Positions 40,618-45,770 of a stretch of 45,770 bases of DNA are shown here, piece after piece. Source of the DNA: JAFMIT01 sp049421205 (GTDB taxonomy: Bacteria > Actinomycetota > Actinomycetes > S36-B12 > UBA5976); NCBI GenBank assembly GCA_049421205.1, contig JBMSMQ010000006.1:1-45770 (forward strand), read 5' to 3'. Under the pieces are notes generated by a model. It was not told where the DNA came from and made no database searches. It was given only the letters and a program-made list of their open reading frames with translations. The first letter of the stretch is position 1. Each line of letters opens with the position of its first letter. The position numbers and the translations under genes were made by a program.

Positions 40618-41656
40618 TACTTTCACGTCGATACGAGAAAACCTTGCAAGTGTCGTACTCGCGCTGACCCTCTTATTTCTCGCTGGGGTGTCTGATCTTC
40701 CCTATGTGAGAAGTGAAGCAGGTAACACCTATGAAGCAACAGGTAGCGTGAACGATGAACCGTTGCTGATGATTGAGGAAAATGCGGCTTTCCCGACATA
40801 CAAGAGTTCAGGGCAAATCCTTATCCTTACAGTGTCAAGTTGGGGAGGACCTTACGGTCGCCTCACCTGGGTTGATGCGATGAGGACATTTTTCGATTCA
40901 GATGTTGTTATTGTCCCAACAAGTTTTCTCTTTGATCCAGACCAAACAAGTGAAGATATATCAAATCAGGGAAGCCAACTATTTCTCTCTGCAGAGTCCA
41001 ATGCAATTGCTGCTGCGATGGAATATTTGAAACTTCCTGTATCGAAAAAACTCATCATCGGTTCTATTTTTGAAGAGACGCCCGCAGTTGAAAATTACAA
41101 ACTCGGTGATGTGCTACTTCAGCTGAATGGAATTGCACTAAGTGATTTTGAGTCGATAACCAAGATTATGGATGATGTAAAACCGGGGGAGAGTGTTACC
41201 TACACACTAATTCGTGATGGTAACGAACTCGAAGTGAGTTCAGCAACAATTGAAAACGACGGACGAACGATTGTAGGAATTGGCATCCTTGAACAAACTA
41301 TTCCGCCGGTTGATATCGAAGTGCAGTTGCCAGATGTCAAGGGTCCAAGTGCGGGATTAGCGTTTGCAATCTCACTTGTGGAACTTTTCAGCAAGAAAGA
41401 TTTCACCCAAAACCGAATCATTGGAGTTACCGGTGAAATAACCGCAAATGGCGATGTGAAGGCAATAGGTGGTCTTGACCATAAGATAAATGGAGCTTAT
41501 GCATCAGGTGCGAGACTTATGTTGATTCCAAGAGAAAACTGCAATGCGGTTCCAAAAGTGACACCACAAGATTTACGTTTGGTGCCGGTAACAACTCTTG
41601 AGGAAGCCCTTGAGGTACTTCTTCAGCCCAATCCGAAGTCATATCCAAAGTGCTAG
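40595..41656 (+). CDS. Membrane-anchored PDZ and Lon-type protease (YlbL-like)
   Basis: 353 residues. An N-terminal signal anchor (about 16-34, LASVVLALTLLFLAGVSDL), an extracytoplasmic domain, a PDZ domain (about 150-220: LGDVLLQLNGIALSDFESITKIM) and a C-terminal Lon S16 protease domain. Catalytic Ser is in VKGPSAGLAFAIS and catalytic Lys in IGGLDHKINGAYASGA, with GEITANGDVKAIGG in between; the dyad is intact, so it should be an active secreted-side peptidase. Two GTG starts are possible, 40595 and 40610; the former keeps the basic residues before the anchor. It overlaps the small membrane gene. From memory it matches Rv3194c. Confidence 0.88.
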   Translation: MKRNHVNSTFTSIRENLASVVLALTLLFLAGVSDLPYVRSEAGNTYEATGSVNDEPLLMIEENAAFPTYKSSGQILILTVSSWGGPYGRLTWVDAMRTFFDSDVVIVPTSFLFDPDQTSEDISNQGSQLFLSAESNAIAAAMEYLKLPVSKKLIIGSIFEETPAVENYKLGDVLLQLNGIALSDFESITKIMDDVKPGESVTYTLIRDGNELEVSSATIENDGRTIVGIGILEQTIPPVDIEVQLPDVKGPSAGLAFAISLVELFSKKDFTQNRIIGVTGEITANGDVKAIGGLDHKINGAYASGARLMLIPRENCNAVPKVTPQDLRLVPVTTLEEALEVLLQPNPKSYPKC

Positions 41657-41685
41657 CCTCAAGATGCCAAATCTCCCACACTTGG

Positions 41686-41697
41686 TAGTTTGGGACT
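41686..41697 (+). promoter_or_regulatory. Leaderless promoter of UPF0182 gene
   Basis: TAGTTT-gggact-ATG, exact TAnnnT with six-base spacing. Confidence 0.72.
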
Positions 41698-44538
41698 ATG
41701 AGCGACTCGTTTAGAACTTCCCAGGCTAGTTCCCGTCCAAGGCGAGCATTTGGAATTGCACTTATCGTGCTTGCCGCACTCGCAATTGCATTTTTTGCGT
41801 TCGCGGGATTCATCACTGAAAGAATGTGGTTTGATTCAGTTGGACAAACTATTGTCTTTGACACAGTTCTTCGTACTCAGATTTTCCTCTTCGTCATCTC
41901 GGGTGTTCTTGCAGCTGGATTAGCAGTACTCAATCTGTGGCTCGCGTTTCGAAGTCGACCTCCGTTCATTCAAGCGGCAGATATGCCAGGGTTGGAAAGA
42001 GTTCAGGAAGTGCTTGGATTCTTGCGAAGGTTTGGTTTTATTGCGATACCACTTGCAGTGGGTCTGATTACGGCGGTCAACTTCAGTGGAAGCTGGCAGT
42101 TGTGGTTGCAGTTCAGAAATGCCCAACCTTTTGGTGAAGTTGATGCAACATTCCAACTGGACATCGGTTTTTTTGTTTTTGATCTCCCATTCTGGCGAAA
42201 TTTACAAAGTGCATTGAGTGGCCTACTTCTCCTCTTGATTCTCATCGCACTTGTCGTTCACTACCTTATAGGCAGTATTCGACCTGCTCAAACCTCAGCG
42301 ACAAATCGCATCGGCTTCTTCATTTCCGATGGTGCACGACTTCATATTGCAATTCTTGGCGGAAGTTACCTACTTCTTCAAGCCTGGAGCCTCTGGTTAG
42401 ATCGTTACGAACTCGCATTGAAATCAGACGTTTTGATGACAGGACTCAAATTCGTCGATGCGAACGTGAATCTCCCTGCGCTCAATGTTCTGATGCCTAT
42501 TGCACTTGTCTGTGCGCTGCTGTTCTTTTTCAACATATTCAGAACAAACTGGACATTGCCAATCCTCGGAAGTGCACTTTTTGTTATTGCAACTGTATTA
42601 CTTGGGAGTGCCTGGCCCGCATTTGTGCAACAAGTGCAAGTTCGCCCAGATGAGCAAGCGAAAGAATCCCCATTTATTGCCTACAACATTGAAGCGACAA
42701 GAAAAGCATATGGACTTACGGATGTGAACTACCAAAGTTACATCGCAAGTGAAACCGTTGACTCCACAATCCTTGAGGGAGATCAGGCAAGTCTCCGAAA
42801 CATTCGACTTCTTGACCCCACGATTGTTTCTTCGACAGTTGAGCAACTCCAACAGCTCAAAGGATTCTATTCATTTGCACCAAATCTTGATGTCTCGAGA
42901 TATACGATTGATGATGAGACTCGCGGTGCAGTTCTCGCAGTTCGAGAGGTAAACCTCGCCGGTATTCCAGAAACCCAAAGAAACTGGGTAACGAATCATC
43001 TGATCTATACGCATGGAATTGGACTTGCTGCAGCTTTTGATAACACTTCAACGGCAGATGGACAACCGTTCTTCATTGAATCAGATGTTCCACCTAATGG
43101 ACTTCTTGATATTGACGAGCCACGTATTTACTTCGGTGAAAATTCTCCGGAATATTCCATCGTTGGGGGATCGGGCAAAATTGAACTTGACTACCCAGAC
43201 GATACAAGTCCAACTGGGCAACAAAACACGACTTATAAGGGTAATGGTGGTGTTGCAGTAGGAGGTCTCTTCAACAAACTGCTCTTTGCCGCTCGTTATG
43301 GCGAAGCAAACATTTTGCTCTCAGAGCAGGTTACCGAGGAATCACGGATTCTCTACAAGCGAAATCCTGCAGATCGGATTCAGGCGGTTGCTCCTTGGCT
43401 CACTCTTGATGGAGATCCATATCCAGCAGTGATTGATGGTCGTGTTGTGTGGATATTGGATGGCTACACAACAAGTGCTAACTATCCATATAGTCGCGAA
43501 ACAGTAATTGCGAATGCTGTGACAGATTCGCTTGGTGTCCGAACTGTCACATCAACACTCAACTACATTCGAAACTCCGTAAAGGCCACTGTGGATGCAT
43601 ATGACGGAACTGTCACACTGTATGTATGGGATGAGAAAGATCCGATTGTCAAAGCATGGCAAGGTGCATTTCCAGAACTTTTCAAGAATAAATCTCAAAT
43701 GTCAGATGAATTGATGAGTCAAGTTCGATACCCTGAAGATTTATTCAAGATCCAGAGAGATATCTTGCGGAAATATCACATCAGTGACCCAGGAGCATTC
43801 TTCACTGGTGAAAACTTTTGGATTATTCCTGATGATCCAACCCGTGGCACAGAAGGATTGTCACAACCACCGTACTATCTCAATTTGAAGATGCCGGGTG
43901 AAAACAAAGCTGTGTTTTCATTGACAAGTACCTTTGCACCACAGCGTCGTCCATCACTTGCGGGATTCTTGGCAGTGAACTCTGATGCGTCGTCGGACTA
44001 CGGCAAAATTACACTCTTACAACTACCGAGCCAAACAACAATCCCTGGCCCGGTACAGGCTCAAAACCTTTTTGAGTCAGATGCCGAGATTTCATCGGAA
44101 CTTTCGCTCTTACGTCGTGGAGGTAGTGACGTAGTGCTTGGAAATCTGTTGTCCTTGCCAATAGGTGGCGGCATCTTGTATGTACAGCCTGTCTATGTGG
44201 AATCTGTAGGTGTCGGTGGTTTCCCATTACTCAGAAAGGTTCAAGTCGGCTTTGGACAAAAAGTAGTCCTTGCAGATTCGCTCGCTGAGGGGCTACGTCA
44301 GGTACTTGGTGAACAAACGCCAAATCCTGATCCGAACCCAGACCCTGATCCGAACCCAACCGGCACCTTGCAAGAGCAACTCGAAGCTGCGCTGCAGCGT
44401 GCAGCAGATGCATACGCTGAAGGTGAAGCAGCACTTCGAAACAATGATTTTGCCGCGTATGGTCAAGCCCAAGCGAAGCTGTCGAAAGCACTGGCTGAGG
44501 CTCAGAAACTCGCAAAACAATTGGGAATCGGAATTTAA
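41698..44538 (+). CDS. UPF0182 large membrane protein
   Basis: 946 residues. The N-terminal ~300 residues hold seven or so membrane segments (first at ~17-40, FGIALIVLAALAIAFFAFAGF), with the family motifs RMWFDSVGQTIVFDTVLRTQ and DIGFFVFDLPFW. A long extracytoplasmic part follows (WPAFVQQVQVRPDEQAKESPFI, PRIYFGENSPEYSIVG, YVWDEKDPIVKAWQGAFPELF), and a C-terminal soluble helix (~875-946) rich in Ala, Gln and Glu sits after a Pro-Asp linker. The function of UPF0182 is unknown; it is widespread in actinobacteria, next to the PDZ-Lon gene. The stop shares one base with the aldolase start. Confidence 0.92.
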   Translation: MSDSFRTSQASSRPRRAFGIALIVLAALAIAFFAFAGFITERMWFDSVGQTIVFDTVLRTQIFLFVISGVLAAGLAVLNLWLAFRSRPPFIQAADMPGLERVQEVLGFLRRFGFIAIPLAVGLITAVNFSGSWQLWLQFRNAQPFGEVDATFQLDIGFFVFDLPFWRNLQSALSGLLLLLILIALVVHYLIGSIRPAQTSATNRIGFFISDGARLHIAILGGSYLLLQAWSLWLDRYELALKSDVLMTGLKFVDANVNLPALNVLMPIALVCALLFFFNIFRTNWTLPILGSALFVIATVLLGSAWPAFVQQVQVRPDEQAKESPFIAYNIEATRKAYGLTDVNYQSYIASETVDSTILEGDQASLRNIRLLDPTIVSSTVEQLQQLKGFYSFAPNLDVSRYTIDDETRGAVLAVREVNLAGIPETQRNWVTNHLIYTHGIGLAAAFDNTSTADGQPFFIESDVPPNGLLDIDEPRIYFGENSPEYSIVGGSGKIELDYPDDTSPTGQQNTTYKGNGGVAVGGLFNKLLFAARYGEANILLSEQVTEESRILYKRNPADRIQAVAPWLTLDGDPYPAVIDGRVVWILDGYTTSANYPYSRETVIANAVTDSLGVRTVTSTLNYIRNSVKATVDAYDGTVTLYVWDEKDPIVKAWQGAFPELFKNKSQMSDELMSQVRYPEDLFKIQRDILRKYHISDPGAFFTGENFWIIPDDPTRGTEGLSQPPYYLNLKMPGENKAVFSLTSTFAPQRRPSLAGFLAVNSDASSDYGKITLLQLPSQTTIPGPVQAQNLFESDAEISSELSLLRRGGSDVVLGNLLSLPIGGGILYVQPVYVESVGVGGFPLLRKVQVGFGQKVVLADSLAEGLRQVLGEQTPNPDPNPDPDPNPTGTLQEQLEAALQRAADAYAEGEAALRNNDFAAYGQAQAKLSKALAEAQKLAKQLGIGI
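44326..44358 (+). repeat. Tandem 15-bp repeat encoding a Pro-Asp/Asn linker
   Basis: CCTGATCCGAACCCA occurs at 44326-44340 and 44344-44358, giving PDPNP-D-PDPNP in the UPF0182 protein between the membrane/extracytoplasmic body and the C-terminal helix. A linker of this kind can vary in length by slippage. Confidence 0.8.
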
Positions 44539-45170
44539 TGCTGTATCTTCAAGAGCGACAAGCAGTCGTTGATGCTTGTAAATTCCTGCAAGAGAAGCAC
44601 CTTGTTGTGGGAACCGCAGGAAATGTGTCAATCCGTCGAGATGACGACATCATTATTTCGCCGACCGCTGTCGAATACAGTCAAATGACGGTGACCGACA
44701 TCGTGGTGGTGGATATGGCAGGCAATATTGTTGAAGGCAAACTCAAGCCATCATCGGAATTGCCATTTCACATTTCAATTTATGCATCAACTGATTATCA
44801 AGCGATTGTTCATACCCATGCACCTGCATCTACTGCACTTTCTGTTGTTGTAGATGAAATACCTATTACACATTACTACTCAGCACTCTTTGGTGGAGCC
44901 GTTCGTGTGGCACCGTATGCGCTTTATGGAAGCGATGAACTTGCTGTGCATATTGCAAAAGCCTTGAAGGACAGAACAGCGGCACTTCTAGCAAACCATG
45001 GAGCAGTGACCGTTGGAGCAGACATTAAAGGCGCGATTGGGCTTGTTGAGTATCTTGAGTATCTCTGCGATGTTGAATTGAAAGTTTTAGCAACAGGTCG
45101 ACTGGCAAAAGTGATTACATCGGACGAACTTAATCAGGTCATCCGAAAACTTGATACATATCGGCAGTAA
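44538..45170 (+). CDS. Class II aldolase/adducin-family protein (FucA/AraD-like)
   Basis: 210-residue zinc-dependent sugar-phosphate aldolase or epimerase. GTAGNVSIRRDDDIIISPTAVEY is the phosphate/substrate-binding start; SSELPFHISIY holds the catalytic Glu, VHTHAPASTAL the first two zinc His, and LLANHGAVTVGADIKGAI the third. This is the L-fuculose-phosphate aldolase / ribulose-phosphate 4-epimerase fold; which reaction it performs (fuculose, rhamnulose, ribulose or methylthioribulose phosphate) cannot be settled. ATG 44538 overlaps the UPF0182 stop by one base. No sugar kinase or isomerase lies next to it in this window. Confidence 0.88.
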   Translation: MLYLQERQAVVDACKFLQEKHLVVGTAGNVSIRRDDDIIISPTAVEYSQMTVTDIVVVDMAGNIVEGKLKPSSELPFHISIYASTDYQAIVHTHAPASTALSVVVDEIPITHYYSALFGGAVRVAPYALYGSDELAVHIAKALKDRTAALLANHGAVTVGADIKGAIGLVEYLEYLCDVELKVLATGRLAKVITSDELNQVIRKLDTYRQ

Positions 45171-45770
45171 TTAAAGTTCAATCACTTCTTCAAGTGATGG
45201 AGCATAAGCATCGAAATCACAGTGGGTTCTGAGGTATTCTGCGAATAATTCACTTGTGTCATCATCACCGTGGATTGCGAAAACCCGACGGGGTTTTTGA
45301 CGAGCGGTCTGTAGCCAGTGAACTAATTCGTCTTTATCGGCATGGACGCTGAAGTAGTCCACCAGTTCAATTTGAGCATGTACCTCAACATCTTTTCCAA
45401 ACATCTTGAGATTTTTTGCGCCATCAATGAGGCTTCGACCTCTGGTGCCAACCGCTTGGTATCCAGTAAGAATGACGGAATTTTTGGCATCAGGAAGCAT
45501 CCTTGCAAGGTGATGCACAACTCTTCCACCAGTCGCCATACCGCTTGCTGAAATAATGATGCAGGGATGTCGCTGTTGATTGAGTGACTTTGACTCTTCC
45601 ACACTTTGCAGTTGGGTGAGATTTCCAGCACTAAAAACATCTGCCTCACTTGCTGAAATTTCAGGATTGATTTCCCACGACTTTTCTCTAATTGCTCCTC
45701 GATAGAACTCGAGAGCCTGAAGCGCCATAGGTGAATCAACAAAAATAGGTACTGATGGAATGATTTGTTG
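45171..45770 (-). CDS. Beta-CASP metallo-beta-lactamase-fold RNA nuclease (5' end cut by window)
   Basis: The frame is open to the window end, so only the C-terminal 199 residues are visible. They begin in the beta-CASP domain (IPSVPIFVDSPMALQALEFY, typical), pass through IIISASGMATGGRVVHHLARMLPD (beta-CASP end) and finish with the RNA-specificity part: VHAQIELVDYFSVHADKDELVHWL (metal His) and RRVFAIHGDDDTSELFAEYL. The layout is that of TTHA0252/CPSF73-like exo- or endoribonucleases rather than RNase J, whose C-terminal domain differs. The metallo-beta-lactamase core with HxHxDH lies outside the window. It ends one base from the aldolase stop, convergent with it. Confidence 0.9.
   Translation of the reverse strand, partial: QQIIPSVPIFVDSPMALQALEFYRGAIREKSWEINPEISASEADVFSAGNLTQLQSVEESKSLNQQRHPCIIISASGMATGGRVVHHLARMLPDAKNSVILTGYQAVGTRGRSLIDGAKNLKMFGKDVEVHAQIELVDYFSVHADKDELVHWLQTARQKPRRVFAIHGDDDTSELFAEYLRTHCDFDAYAPSLEEVIEL

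Noticed and set aside
1..45770. CRISPR array, insertion sequence, prophage or genomic island
   Set aside because: No regularly spaced repeats, transposase, integrase or phage gene; base composition and codon style look even across the window.

Overview
This window looks like a chromosomal piece of a streamlined, low-GC member of the Actinomycetota. The gene content is actinobacterial: AdnA/AdnB recombination helicase-nucleases, UvrD2, mycoredoxin, protein O-mannosyltransferase, a UPF0182 membrane protein, a DUF2342 protein, DUF3107 and a Glp-type MoeA. The base composition is AT-rich for that phylum (low-to-mid 40s % GC by eye) and packing is extreme: many genes overlap by 1-4 bp and convergent genes overlap at their stop codons. 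A freshwater Nanopelagicales (acI)-like bacterium is my best inference, but it is not proven here. No stretch above 300 bases lacks a gene, and I see no tRNA, rRNA, mobile element, CRISPR array or phage gene.

Layout. (1) 1-4347: histidine catabolism (hutI, cut by the window start, and hutH), then ptsI and a 51-residue small ORF. (2) 4338-10168: SAF-domain protein, FmdB-type zinc-ribbon protein, an ABC exporter pair, 5-formyl-THF cyclo-ligase, moeA/glp, rimJ and a membrane protein. (3) 10165-16763: O-mannosyltransferase divergent from rsmI, then metG-tatD-ksgA-ispE. (4) 16760-21585: nitroreductase, mrp, DUF1003, an MgtE_N/CBS protein, marC and a ParA-like protein. (5) 21560-26109, minus strand: pseudokinase/LPG-synthase-type membrane protein, tetR, DUF3107, rhlE. 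(6) 26185-36457: adnA-adnB, then mrx1-nudC-EEP on the minus strand, and uvrD2. (7) 36438-44538: ABC1 kinase, ThiF/TOMM-binding-like protein, DUF5679, DUF2342, a small membrane protein, PDZ-Lon protease, UPF0182. (8) 44538-45770: class II aldolase and a beta-CASP nuclease cut by the window end. From memory, blocks 2, 3, 4 and 5-7 match the order of Mycobacterium tuberculosis Rv0990c-Rv0996, Rv1002c-Rv1011, Rv1229c-Rv1232c and Rv3193c-Rv3213c, with galU and rpfB missing.

The strongest non-gene signal is a rigid promoter grammar. Eleven genes carry an exact TAnnnT -10 box, then exactly six bases, then ATG or GTG, which implies leaderless transcription with the start codon at or next to +1. Eight more fit the weaker nAnnnT-N6-start form. 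I used this rule to correct several starts. Two divergent pairs have only 37-38 bp between start codons, so their promoters overlap.

Other points: a perfect 20-bp palindrome over the fmdB promoter; a ParA-like protein whose P-loop is destroyed; a Glp-like MoeA with an altered active site next to a membrane protein that may be its receptor; a DUF2342 protein with an eroded HExxH-like site; and an orphan TOMM-leader-binding-like gene with no modifying enzyme nearby. I see no obviously new multi-gene defence or biosynthetic system; most genes are conserved core genes.
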